From: Alphaproteobacteria bacterium
GTDB lineage: Bacteria; Pseudomonadota; Alphaproteobacteria; Micavibrionales; Micavibrionaceae
DNA: 64,000 bases
NCBI GenBank assembly: GCA_030750865.1
Contig: JASMHE010000002.1
Span: 39,874-103,873 of the forward strand
Direction of reading: 5' to 3'
A model generated the notes under the pieces. It was not told the DNA's origin and ran no database searches. It saw only the letters and a list, made by a program, of their open reading frames with translations. Made by a program: the position numbers and the translations under genes. Every line of letters starts with the position of its first letter. The stretch's first letter is position 1. Positions 45,297 through 53,961 of the stretch are shown piece after piece.

Positions 45297-48200
45297 TAAA
45301 GAACAGACCTCTTCACTTTCTTCTCATCCGCAATACGCAATTCATTCGAACGCTCGATCAATTCGGCAACGATTTCTTCGATCACATGGCTTGTTAGCGC
45401 AGACTTGGAATCTTTTGCAGACTCACTCTTCATCAATACACGGCGCTTGATATCGCCACGCGCACTTCCGCCGGGATAGGCAACCGCCAGAACGCGACGA
45501 GCCATACTTGCACCGATTTTATCATAAAGCCGCGTCCGGATCGCAACGTCCTCGGCCGAGGTGGACAAGGCCCACAACTCAATCGGACCGAGCGTATTAA
45601 ACAGGAACTGTTCATAACGCCCTTCGGTCGTCCCAAGAACGAACAAGGCCGGCGCACCGCCCGCTTTCGGGCCGGTCAATTTATAACGAATGATGTCCTG
45701 CGCCGTATCTGTCAAACCAAAACGGTTTTTGACATTTTCGACCGATGCCTCGGAAATCGCCGAACCAAGCACCCAGACACCTGTCGCCAAGTCCACCATA
45801 TCATCATCAAAGTCATCAAGAAGCTGCGAGGCCAGCAGAATCTGGACGCCACGTTTCCGGCCCTCACGCACGTCACGGATAAGCTGCGCCCGCACAGAGG
45901 CCGATCCGCTTGTTCTGTGGAATTCGTCGTAACAAAGACGTTTCGGTGTTTCAGCAATGTCTTGCAGTTTGGCTTCGTGATAATCACGGTATTTTTCCGG
46001 AATAAATTCAAGCGATTCTTTGGCCATCCACCAACTGCTGACCAGCGCATGACGTGCCAACATGTACATGATGGCCGTCTGACGGTCCGCCACATCATCA
46101 CCCTGCGGCGCGACATCCATCAAATCAAGTGAACAGATACGCGCACCGGCAATATCGAACTGTGTTACCGACGACAGAATCGGAAATTCACGAATTGCCG
46201 ACGTAATCATTCGCTCAAATGCGTTAATCACGGATTCAGGACTGAACCCAACCGATGTCTCCTCAAGCAGATTTTGAATCTGCGGACGGCGTGATGCCGT
46301 AATCGCATCACTGAGTGTCGGCACAGCATGACGCTGCGCCAGTTGCGCAGCCTGATATTCTCCAAGATCAAACAGCTTATCCACGACATCCCACCAATAC
46401 GGGTCTGTCGGCAAGTGGATGTTATATTTCTGGATCATGTCATCGACATCAGGATCAAGGCGCGGCAAGTACGGACGCGGTTCTGCGTTCGCCGCACTAT
46501 CATCACGCCAGCGATACATTTCATCAACCACCATGCCGGAAAGCTGCTGAATCCCGTCATAGGTTTTTTCATGCCCCGGCGGCGTACAAAGAAGTGTTAG
46601 CAATTCGACCAGATAGCTACGCTCATCCATCAGCGGCACACGGCAACCAAGCTGCGTATCAAACGGGTTAATTGCATATTGATGCGCCATTTGCAGACGA
46701 TAATACGCCGCTTCATGTTCACGGTTTTGCGGCAAGGCCGATTGAATCAAAGAAACAAGACCCGATGATGACGGGCCAATATCAATCACGGCGATAAACG
46801 GCAATTTACTCAGCCCCGGCGTCAGACATGTCCCGAGGTTCAATGTGTTCATCATCACAGATTTACCGGCACCGGGCTGCGCGAACACAAGATCAAACCA
46901 TGTGGTTGTCAGGTTCGTACCCGTCTGATACGGCCAGACTTTACCATCAACCGTCCGCAGCAGAATCGCACCGACATCAAACGGACTGGACGGACGCTGC
47001 CACGGCAACATCTTCATCACTTCATACATTGGCGCAACAGCCGTTGGCGCCGTCCCCCCGCAATGAATGCCCATCGCGGACGACATAATGCAATCCAGCG
47101 GATCACCGGAAAATTCACCGACCTGCGCATAGCCCCAACTTTCCACGGCCTGCGTCAATGCGGACATACGGTTTTCCAGCTCTTCATACTCACTTTCACG
47201 CGCCCATGTCGCAAATGACACACGCATGCGAACGACCGGTTCACGGCGTGACAGACGCTCCAGCCCTTCCAGAGAGAACTTGATCTGCTTATTCAGCGCA
47301 TTTGTCACACTCAAAATCGAGGCCGCAAAAGTCCGCAGTGCCGTACTCGACACACCGCCCCCTTCGATCAAGAAGGAAATACGCCACGGAACACCGGCTT
47401 CGAACAGACGATTCAAAAGCTGTGTAAACGGCGCGACTTCCATCGGCGCAAGGGTCATATCCGCACCGGCCCAATAGGTATTCCCGATACGGCAAATATG
47501 CTGATCCACAACGCGCGCATCGCCCGCAACAAGCTGTTCCGGCAAGGACGGCCACAAAATATCGGACATATCCGTTTTGCTTCTCGGTGCACGGGGTGAA
47601 ATCGGATCACCCGGCAAACATGGTGTCCATTTTTCGTTCACCTTTGTCGGGAACATGTTATTACGTACAGCCCGCAATGCATCATGTACTTCCAGCACAT
47701 CGGCCTTGATACCCAGCTCGTCAAGCGCCGAGGTCACGGCCGCAACATAACTTTTATGTCTGGTGCGCAATTCATCAATGGCGGCCATCGGGTTCTGCGC
47801 ATACGCCGCCGGCAAGCGTTCTTTATCTTTGCCTTCCCGACCGATACGTTTTAATTCGCTTTGCGTCAGTACAGACGGACGCGTCCAGAGCACAAAATAG
47901 GATTCTTCATAAACCAGATATTTAGACAGGTTGCGGACGCGCTCTTCCAGCAAGTCCTCCAGATCGACGTCCATGTTCGTCGCTGTCTGCTGAATGGGAC
48001 GCACCAACTTGCGCAGATGGCTGTCAACACGCTCAGGATCACGCACAAAATAAACCTGCAAGGCATGGCCCTGCCGGTCGAATCGCGCACCGATCTTGAT
48101 TGTCGCCCCTTCGACCAGGTGCTTATACTCTTCCTCACCAATGACCTGACGGCTACCGTCAATCTTGAGATAGGTGATCAGAGAGCCGTCTTTGGCAACA

Positions 48201-48301
48201 ATGGTCGTGCTGTCATCCGCCGTTTCCAGCGTAATAAAGCTTTCCAGTGTTTGCTTCAGCGCCACCTGAAACGGCAGCAAAAATTTTAAAAACCAATTCA
48301 T
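45296..48301 (-). CDS. icmB: type IVB secretion system ATPase IcmB/DotO
   Basis: A 1001-residue VirB4-like hexameric ATPase of the Dot/Icm secretion system. The Walker A motif PGAGKS is at 476-481 (VFAQPGAGKSVMMN) and the IAVIDIGPSSSG stretch follows. The C-terminal ATPase lobe contains a KRLCYDEFHR Walker B and the EGRKRGVQILLASQLLDDFD stretch. An N-terminal domain of about 450 residues is typical of IcmB rather than VirB4. Immediately upstream is icmJ, as in Legionella. The substrate of the machine is not known here; conjugation or effector delivery are both possible. Start ATG at 48301; the stop overlaps the next gene. Confidence 0.93.
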   Translation of the reverse strand: MNWFLKFLLPFQVALKQTLESFITLETADDSTTIVAKDGSLITYLKIDGSRQVIGEEEYKHLVEGATIKIGARFDRQGHALQVYFVRDPERVDSHLRKLVRPIQQTATNMDVDLEDLLEERVRNLSKYLVYEESYFVLWTRPSVLTQSELKRIGREGKDKERLPAAYAQNPMAAIDELRTRHKSYVAAVTSALDELGIKADVLEVHDALRAVRNNMFPTKVNEKWTPCLPGDPISPRAPRSKTDMSDILWPSLPEQLVAGDARVVDQHICRIGNTYWAGADMTLAPMEVAPFTQLLNRLFEAGVPWRISFLIEGGGVSSTALRTFAASILSVTNALNKQIKFSLEGLERLSRREPVVRMRVSFATWARESEYEELENRMSALTQAVESWGYAQVGEFSGDPLDCIMSSAMGIHCGGTAPTAVAPMYEVMKMLPWQRPSSPFDVGAILLRTVDGKVWPYQTGTNLTTTWFDLVFAQPGAGKSVMMNTLNLGTCLTPGLSKLPFIAVIDIGPSSSGLVSLIQSALPQNREHEAAYYRLQMAHQYAINPFDTQLGCRVPLMDERSYLVELLTLLCTPPGHEKTYDGIQQLSGMVVDEMYRWRDDSAANAEPRPYLPRLDPDVDDMIQKYNIHLPTDPYWWDVVDKLFDLGEYQAAQLAQRHAVPTLSDAITASRRPQIQNLLEETSVGFSPESVINAFERMITSAIREFPILSSVTQFDIAGARICSLDLMDVAPQGDDVADRQTAIMYMLARHALVSSWWMAKESLEFIPEKYRDYHEAKLQDIAETPKRLCYDEFHRTSGSASVRAQLIRDVREGRKRGVQILLASQLLDDFDDDMVDLATGVWVLGSAISEASVENVKNRFGLTDTAQDIIRYKLTGPKAGGAPALFVLGTTEGRYEQFLFNTLGPIELWALSTSAEDVAIRTRLYDKIGASMARRVLAVAYPGGSARGDIKRRVLMKSESAKDSKSALTSHVIEEIVAELIERSNELRIADEKKVKRSVL

Positions 48302-48439
48302 TGATACAGAAATACTTTAACTCTATTAAAACATAGACATTATAAAGCTTTTCGCCCCACAGAAAATAGCGAAGTGCGATTTTTATTCGGAAATTATCAT
48401 ATTTATGAATAAGTCTGTCGGATTTGAACGAAAAAACGC

Positions 48440-49162
48440 TTATGCCGCATCCGATGATTGATCTTCGGATGGCTGATCTTGTGATTGCGCCGATGCCACA
48501 TCACGATACATATCGACCCATGTCTTCGGCAGCCTGCCGCCAAACGGCCCGTCTTTCGACCGCCAATAGGCCAGAATCTGCGGAAACTGGTTAAACTCCA
48601 GATCGGCCTCTTTGATAATACGCCGGTCAAGCGGCAATAAACGGATGCCATCCAATTTCTTGTGCCGCACTTTATACGCAGCGGGACTGACATAATCACG
48701 CATCACGGACGACAAAATATACGGATCATCCGATCCAAGCCGACTTTTCACTTCTTCGCGGCGCTGCATCAGCACATCGAATGTCCGGCGCGCCGCTTCA
48801 GCGATCGGCCCCTGCGCGATACGCGCAACATACGTTGCCCGCGCAATATGGTGCAATTGATATTGTTCTATTTCAGGAAGCCAGATCAATACACCTGAAC
48901 GCATATCACTGACGCGGTCCAGATGGAAACATTGATGGCAAAAGATACATGTCGTCAGCATATTCCGGGGGTCTTGCTGTTCCGGATTGCCGTTCTTGAA
49001 CAAAATATCCTGATATTTCTTGGATTTAAAACCACAACACAGGCACGTATAATCATCGCGCTCGAAAACCTTTTGTTTCAAGTCCGGATTAATTGCCTTT
49101 GACGTGGATTGGGCACCGCGCGCAGAACGCCCAATGCCCAATAAGATAGGTAATTTTCTCAT
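48440..49162 (-). CDS. icmJ: type IVB secretion system coupling-complex protein IcmJ/DotN
   Basis: A 240-residue zinc protein resembling IcmJ/DotN, an HNH-fold component of the Dot/Icm coupling complex. The zinc ligands are visible as C40xxC43 (TCLCCGF) and C72xxC75 (CIFCHQCFH). KVFERDDYTC and the NMLTTCIFC turn match the treble-clef motif. An N-terminal PILLGIGRSARG segment is also typical. Position between icmD and icmB supports the call. The C-terminal 25 residues are Ser/Asp/Gln-rich. Distances to its neighbours are about 30 bases (icmD) and 138 bases (icmB). Confidence 0.85.
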   Translation of the reverse strand: MRKLPILLGIGRSARGAQSTSKAINPDLKQKVFERDDYTCLCCGFKSKKYQDILFKNGNPEQQDPRNMLTTCIFCHQCFHLDRVSDMRSGVLIWLPEIEQYQLHHIARATYVARIAQGPIAEAARRTFDVLMQRREEVKSRLGSDDPYILSSVMRDYVSPAAYKVRHKKLDGIRLLPLDRRIIKEADLEFNQFPQILAYWRSKDGPFGGRLPKTWVDMYRDVASAQSQDQPSEDQSSDAA

Positions 49163-49192
49163 AAAATACGATCCGTAGATCTTGAGATTATA

Positions 49193-49600
49193 TTAGTTGC
49201 CTGACAGAGCGCTGTCGAAGTTCACGCTGTTAAGCGCTGACGGAGCCACTGCTGTACCTTCGTTACCGATTGTACTTGACATTGCCTGGAAGACGATTGG
49301 AAGTGCAAACAACGCACCACCGGCCGCCAGACGAATCGCACCGTCTTTCAACTGTGTCTGAGCAGGGTTCTCGACGTGGTCCTTAATCTTAAGGATACCA
49401 AGAACACCAAGAAGGATACCGAACAGATATGCCAATGCGGACAGAAGTCCCGGCAGATCGGAAACAGATTCCGTGATGTTCTTCGCAATCGAACCAAAGT
49501 TCGTATCGTTGTTGGCGTAAGCATCAGATGTGCCTGCCAAGAAGCCGATCATCACCCCGACTGATAATTTTGTTGTTTTCGCGTTTAAATACTTAATCAT
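49193..49600 (-). CDS. icmD: IcmD/DotP-like type IVB secretion membrane protein
   Basis: A 135-residue protein: N-terminal signal-like helix (about 1-29, ending SDAYA), then a two-helix unit with the motif LGILKIKDHVENPAQTQL (about 66-84) and AAGGALFALPIVFQAM (about 92-107). Size, topology and the position directly upstream of icmJ-icmB match Legionella IcmD/DotP. The same unit, with the [KR]-x-[RK]-[DE]-H-x-x-NP-x-Q motif, recurs three times in the 586-residue protein upstream, so the two genes share ancestry. Start ATG 49600 with a GAGGAGGAAT ribosome-binding site. Confidence 0.82.
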   Translation of the reverse strand: MIKYLNAKTTKLSVGVMIGFLAGTSDAYANNDTNFGSIAKNITESVSDLPGLLSALAYLFGILLGVLGILKIKDHVENPAQTQLKDGAIRLAAGGALFALPIVFQAMSSTIGNEGTAVAPSALNSVNFDSALSGN

Positions 49601-49634
49601 GGTTAAATTCCTCCTCTATAGTTAATTAACCAGT

Positions 49635-51395
49635 TCATGAAAATTGTATACCGTATCCGGCAATACCGAGAGTTGCTTGGACTGCATTAATCAGCGGTCC
49701 TAAGTTGATCGCAAGGGCACCACCGATAAGGTGCGTAAGACCTGCCATCATAGACGCTTGTGAGCTTCCCTCGGCAACTTCGCGAACAATGAAGATTCCG
49801 CGAGCAAAGCTGATCAATCCTAACACAATCATAAATTTAAGGATAGCACTGATTACAGCATGAGAGTGAGCCACCACAGCATCGTCCATTCCTTCTGTAT
49901 AGGACAGAGTCGCATATGTCAGACCACCATCTTCAAACAGGGAACCTGTAAATGCGCCAACCATCGAACCGAATGACAGCAACGCACCGCCGGCGATAAA
50001 GGTCATAATCGTACCGATACCACCCGGACCTCTCGGGCCTTCCTGTGCGGACTTCAGCAGACGCATCACGGCAATCATCACAAGGATTGTACCCGCAACG
50101 ACCCCGAAGAAGTCCATCACATAGCGCATCGGGCCATAGATATTGTTCATCATAGATACCATCATCGTATCCAGACCATCGCCTGATGCAGCGCCGTTAT
50201 ACTCGCCCTCAGTGATACCACCGAAGACACCGATTGTTGTCTGCGCCGCCTCAATGACGATCGGAAGAGCCATCAGGCCACCGGCAACAATCAAACGAAT
50301 TAAACCATCCCACAGCTGTGTTTGTTGCGGATTCAGGGCATGGTCTTTCAACTTCATGATACCCCAGACACCGACAAACATACCGGCGATCATCGCCATT
50401 GCCGTCAGGAACGACGGGAACGCAAACGTTCCGGCCGTAATATTACAAATCACATCACCGACTGTTTCACCGTTGCCACCGGAATCACCGCCACCACCAA
50501 AGCTGGAGTCGAGATCTGTGCCAAAGACATCGTCAATGGCGCCAGCACCGGTTTCAAGCACACCGATAACATCATCGACAAAGTTCATACTTCCTTGCAA
50601 AATACCGCCCACGGCACTACAGCCGCCTGCACCATCTGTGACAACACCGGCAACATCATCACCAAAACCAACCCAGTCCATAACTGTGCCGAAGGTCGTG
50701 TCACCATCACCGTAAATTGTTTTATGCATCGCCGCAAACAAGGTCGGCAGCGAGAACATCGCGCCACCTGCCAAGAAACGGACGACAGGCTCTTTCAGCG
50801 TTGTTTGCTGCGGATTTTCGATATGCTCGCGCAGTTTAAGAACAGCGGACACACCCAGCACCAAACCAAGCAAATAAGCAAACACGGCAATAAGCGCCGG
50901 CAGTCCTTCGAATGAATTCAGAATAGAACCGAGAATCTCGTTGATACCCCCGCTTTCAATCCAGCTCGACACCATACCTGTCACGGAAGAGAATATCCCG
51001 TCCGGATCAATATCGGTGTCCATATCACCGTCACTGAACGCGTTCTTCATCGCTTCGTAAACAGTCGGGATCGACAGCAATGCGCCACCTGCAACGAACT
51101 TGGAAATCGGATCGCGCAGCGGTGCCTGTGCCGGATTTTCGACATGATCACGCAGTCGCAGAACGCCCCACGCCCCCATTAACAGACCAAGCAAGTAACT
51201 TACGCCACTAATCAGTCCCGGAATGAGGCTGGACGAATCAACAATATTTTCGGAAATTTCACTGAGGCCGGTGGAGTGATCACTTGTATCAAACTGCGCC
51301 AAAGCATCGCCAGCGCCCGTCACTGTTGTAAGAACAAGTAACAGAGCAAAAATACAAAACTGACTTATATACTTCTTAATAATGGCTGCCCCCAT
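49635..51395 (-). CDS. multi-repeat IcmD/IcmC-like membrane protein
   Basis: A 586-residue protein with a signal-like N-terminal helix (about 8-34, ending DALA). It contains at least three clear IcmD-type two-helix units at about 58-118, 164-226 and 326-388, each with the motif LR-[DE]-H-x-x-NP-x-Q then AGGA-x-x-S/A-x-PT/I. Two further, more diverged units follow (about 422-485 and 513-577) in which the NPxQ motif is lost but AGGALLSFG / IGGALAIN keep the pattern. These last two resemble IcmC/DotE-type proteins. The glycine-rich linker at about 298-310 separates units 2 and 3. It occupies the place of icmC in the Legionella order and is the first gene of the operon. Confidence 0.82.
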   Translation of the reverse strand: MGAAIIKKYISQFCIFALLLVLTTVTGAGDALAQFDTSDHSTGLSEISENIVDSSSLIPGLISGVSYLLGLLMGAWGVLRLRDHVENPAQAPLRDPISKFVAGGALLSIPTVYEAMKNAFSDGDMDTDIDPDGIFSSVTGMVSSWIESGGINEILGSILNSFEGLPALIAVFAYLLGLVLGVSAVLKLREHIENPQQTTLKEPVVRFLAGGAMFSLPTLFAAMHKTIYGDGDTTFGTVMDWVGFGDDVAGVVTDGAGGCSAVGGILQGSMNFVDDVIGVLETGAGAIDDVFGTDLDSSFGGGGDSGGNGETVGDVICNITAGTFAFPSFLTAMAMIAGMFVGVWGIMKLKDHALNPQQTQLWDGLIRLIVAGGLMALPIVIEAAQTTIGVFGGITEGEYNGAASGDGLDTMMVSMMNNIYGPMRYVMDFFGVVAGTILVMIAVMRLLKSAQEGPRGPGGIGTIMTFIAGGALLSFGSMVGAFTGSLFEDGGLTYATLSYTEGMDDAVVAHSHAVISAILKFMIVLGLISFARGIFIVREVAEGSSQASMMAGLTHLIGGALAINLGPLINAVQATLGIAGYGIQFS

Positions 51396-51726
51396 CGACC
51401 TATTATATTTTGTGCGTGCTTTCGGAAAATTTTTATCAAATTTTAGATAAACTTTCCGCGCAAACCTATAATAATGATAGAATATAAAGAGTTAATTTTT
51501 CCTTTAAGTTTCCCCTCAACCAGAAAAATATTATGAAAACAGGGTAGAAATACGCGAAAAAAGGGCGATTCAGAACATTCTTTTGTCACAAGAAAACGCA
51601 CAAAACGACCTTCAGGACGCGAATCATAGCACGTTTTTATAAAAAGAAAAAACACTAAAAAGCGGTCTATAGCGCATCCATAGCGGCAGAACGCACGATT
51701 TTCATCAGAAAAGCATCACGTGCAGG
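51396..51726. other. A/T-rich intergenic region upstream of the Dot/Icm operon
   Basis: No convincing gene in 331 bases; a 70-codon minus-strand frame (51443-51655) has no ribosome-binding site and a cysteine/phenylalanine-rich, implausible product. It must hold the operon promoter. On the minus strand a TATAAT lies only five bases before AGGTCGATG, so the message may have almost no leader; no clear -35 was found. Confidence 0.5.
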
Positions 51727-52725
51727 TTACTCGCTGTAGAATCGGTGCGCATCATCATGATTTTCAAGGAACTCGTACTGCACTGTACGCTGCAGCCCCT
51801 CTTCCAACGAGACAGGCGCTTTAAACGCCGTATCGTGCGCGGCGCTGGCAAACTGTGTTGTCGAACAGAATTTTTTGACCCGGATACGGCTGATCGGGAA
51901 TGTTTTGCCGCTCAGGCGGGCCGCAACATCAAACACACCGCCGGCCAGCCAGCCACAGATATACGGCAGCCGCAAACCGACCCCCGTTTTACGTCCCTGC
52001 GTTAACTGTCCACGCACTGTTTGAACCAGATGATTCATGTCCAGATCAGGCTTATCGACATAATTATAGACGTGATACCCCCCCATTATATCCAGACTGA
52101 ACTGCAGGAACGCGGCGACATTTTCCACATATGCCATTGATTTCACATTCTTGCCGTGCCCGATCATCAAAAAGCGACCGCTTGCGATCTGCCGCAGTAA
52201 ATTATAAACATTGCCGCGATTTTGTTCCCCAAAGACAACCGTCGGACGCACAATCACTAACGTTCTGTTTTCAGGGTCTTCGCCGTACCATGCACGAAAA
52301 ACATTCTCGGCCAGCCATTTCGTGCGGCCATAATCGTTAAAATAATCAATCTCGCCCTTTTCATCCGTATCGGGCGGCGCAAACCCATAGACCGCAACAG
52401 AGCTGGTAAAGATGATTGTCTGTACATTCTTCTCGCGCGCGACCTGACAAATATTCTTAGCCCCCGTCACGTTCACATCATCATATAGTGTCTTCGGACG
52501 CACATCATCACGATGTACCGCCGCCAGATTAATCAGCACATCCCCTTCCTGAATATGGGCACGCAGATCGTCGAGCGCGCGCACATCGCACGCTTGTCTT
52601 TTCTCAGGGAAAACAGGGCTATCTTCAATATCAAGAATGGAAAAATCGGTGTCGCCATCATGCAGACTACGACAAAGCCGTGATCCGATAAAACCGCTAC
52701 CGCCAATAACATTTATACGTCCCAT
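51727..52725 (-). CDS. NAD-dependent epimerase/dehydratase (extended SDR)
   Basis: About 332 residues from ATG 52725. The NAD-binding motif GGSGFIGS is at residues 6-13, DVR (~42) and the S-x-Y-x3-K triad are kept (SSVAVYG, then DYGRTKW with the catalytic tyrosine and lysine). The family includes nucleotide-sugar epimerases and dehydratases (GalE/RmlB-like). Substrate not assignable; it pairs with the glycosyltransferase gene directly upstream, which suggests cell-surface glycan synthesis. The longer in-frame start at 52749 overlaps the glycosyltransferase stop and lacks a better site. Confidence 0.88.
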   Translation of the reverse strand: MGRINVIGGSGFIGSRLCRSLHDGDTDFSILDIEDSPVFPEKRQACDVRALDDLRAHIQEGDVLINLAAVHRDDVRPKTLYDDVNVTGAKNICQVAREKNVQTIIFTSSVAVYGFAPPDTDEKGEIDYFNDYGRTKWLAENVFRAWYGEDPENRTLVIVRPTVVFGEQNRGNVYNLLRQIASGRFLMIGHGKNVKSMAYVENVAAFLQFSLDIMGGYHVYNYVDKPDLDMNHLVQTVRGQLTQGRKTGVGLRLPYICGWLAGGVFDVAARLSGKTFPISRIRVKKFCSTTQFASAAHDTAFKAPVSLEEGLQRTVQYEFLENHDDAHRFYSE

Positions 52726-52736
52726 TTTCTTCACCA

Positions 52737-53495
52737 CTACTTCCCGCACACTTTACGCATAATATTCCACCCCAGATAATATGCAGACCGCAAAACCGAA
52801 AAGCGCTCGATTTCTCTATACAAAGACCAGTTATATTTCAGCATCTCCAGCTTATTGCTGGAAATTGAACCGGATCGCACTCTATATACGGCCAAACATT
52901 CAGTCAGACAATATGCGCGCACGCCTTTTTTCAAAATCGCCAGCCACAGGCCGTAATCCTGCCGTTTACGAATCAGCGGCATATACACCTTACCAAGCGA
53001 CTGCGTATCATAGATTGCCGTTAAACATCCGATCTGGTTGGATTTCAACAACTCTTTGTAATCCAGATGCGCATCCGGCATCACAATACCATCCAGAGCA
53101 ACGCCATCCTCTGTCATGCGTGTATAATATGTACAGGTCATGGCATAGCCATTTTGAGTCATGAACGCGATTTGACGATCCAGTTTTTCCGGCAGCCACA
53201 CATCATCACTATCCAAAAAGGCAATGAAACGGCCGCGCGCGCGTTTGATTGCTTCGTTCCGCGCAACCGCAGCGCCTTGATTGCCTTGCCCTTCGATCAG
53301 CGTAATGCGGTCCTCGTCCTTCATAATACCGCGAATAACATCCACGCTTTCATCCGTTGATCCGTCGTCATAAATGATAAGTTCCCAATTATGGTGCGTT
53401 TGCTGCTGCACGGATGCAATCGATTCCGCAATGAAGGCCGCACTGTTATAAGACGGCATAATCACAGATACTTGCGGCATCGCTTTGTCAGTCAT
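52737..53495 (-). CDS. glycosyltransferase family 2 protein
   Basis: A 252-residue GT-A-fold enzyme. VSVIMPSYNSAAFIAESIASV opens the fold, YDDGSTDES follows, and the nucleotide-sugar DxD motif is in FLDSDDVWLPEK. The C-terminal half has one basic region (LRSAYYLGWNIMRKVC) and probably an amphipathic helix. It has the size of single-domain bacterial GT2 enzymes used in polysaccharide or glycolipid assembly. Donor and acceptor unknown. Start ATG at 53495 (or an internal ATG at 53480); the ribosome-binding site is weak. Co-transcribed with the epimerase. Confidence 0.9.
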   Translation of the reverse strand: MTDKAMPQVSVIMPSYNSAAFIAESIASVQQQTHHNWELIIYDDGSTDESVDVIRGIMKDEDRITLIEGQGNQGAAVARNEAIKRARGRFIAFLDSDDVWLPEKLDRQIAFMTQNGYAMTCTYYTRMTEDGVALDGIVMPDAHLDYKELLKSNQIGCLTAIYDTQSLGKVYMPLIRKRQDYGLWLAILKKGVRAYCLTECLAVYRVRSGSISSNKLEMLKYNWSLYREIERFSVLRSAYYLGWNIMRKVCGK

Positions 53496-53540
53496 TTGTT
53501 GCAGGCTTCTATTATTGCGTCTGGTTGGACATGATGCGTT

Positions 53541-53837
53541 TTAAGACTTGGAATCATCGCGGCGTAACTTTTGCGCCATAAACAGAATCAACTCATCCAC
53601 CTTGCGCGCATTCAGGCCATATATAATGTAACGCCCCTTACGCTCTCTGGTCACAAGTTCCGCCCCTTCCAGATGGCTGAAATGGAATGACAGCGTATTT
53701 TGCGGCACATCCAGCGCTTCGCTGATTTCACCGGCCGTCATGGCGTTGGTTTGCGACGACGCCAACAACCCCAATATTCTGAGGCGCGTTTCCTGTGCCA
53801 ATGCACTAAAGACTCTTTCTGCTCGATCTTCATTCAT
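53541..53837 (-). CDS. ArsR-family transcriptional regulator
   Basis: A 98-residue winged-helix protein. VFSALAQETRLRILGLL is the family signature; the recognition helix region reads VPQNTLSFHFSHLEGAELV, then a RERKGRYIIYGLN wing. The ELCVCDL-type metal-binding cysteines are absent, so it is not a typical arsenic or cadmium sensor. It lies alone, divergent from proB across about 120 bases, and 45 bases before the glycosyltransferase. Effector and target unknown. Confidence 0.88.
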   Translation of the reverse strand: MNEDRAERVFSALAQETRLRILGLLASSQTNAMTAGEISEALDVPQNTLSFHFSHLEGAELVTRERKGRYIIYGLNARKVDELILFMAQKLRRDDSKS

Positions 53838-53961
53838 ATTTCTACCATAATCGATATATTTCAGAATGCAATTCTTTTTGACGGCTCATAAACAGACTTG
53901 TATAAGTGACACAAACGGTAAAACATTATCGGACGATGACAGCATATAAAGGGTGAGTACT

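Noticed and set aside
51443..51655. 70-codon minus-strand frame upstream of the Dot/Icm operon
   Set aside because: No ribosome-binding site, composition unlike the neighbouring genes, Phe/Cys-rich nonsense-looking product in an A/T-rich promoter region.
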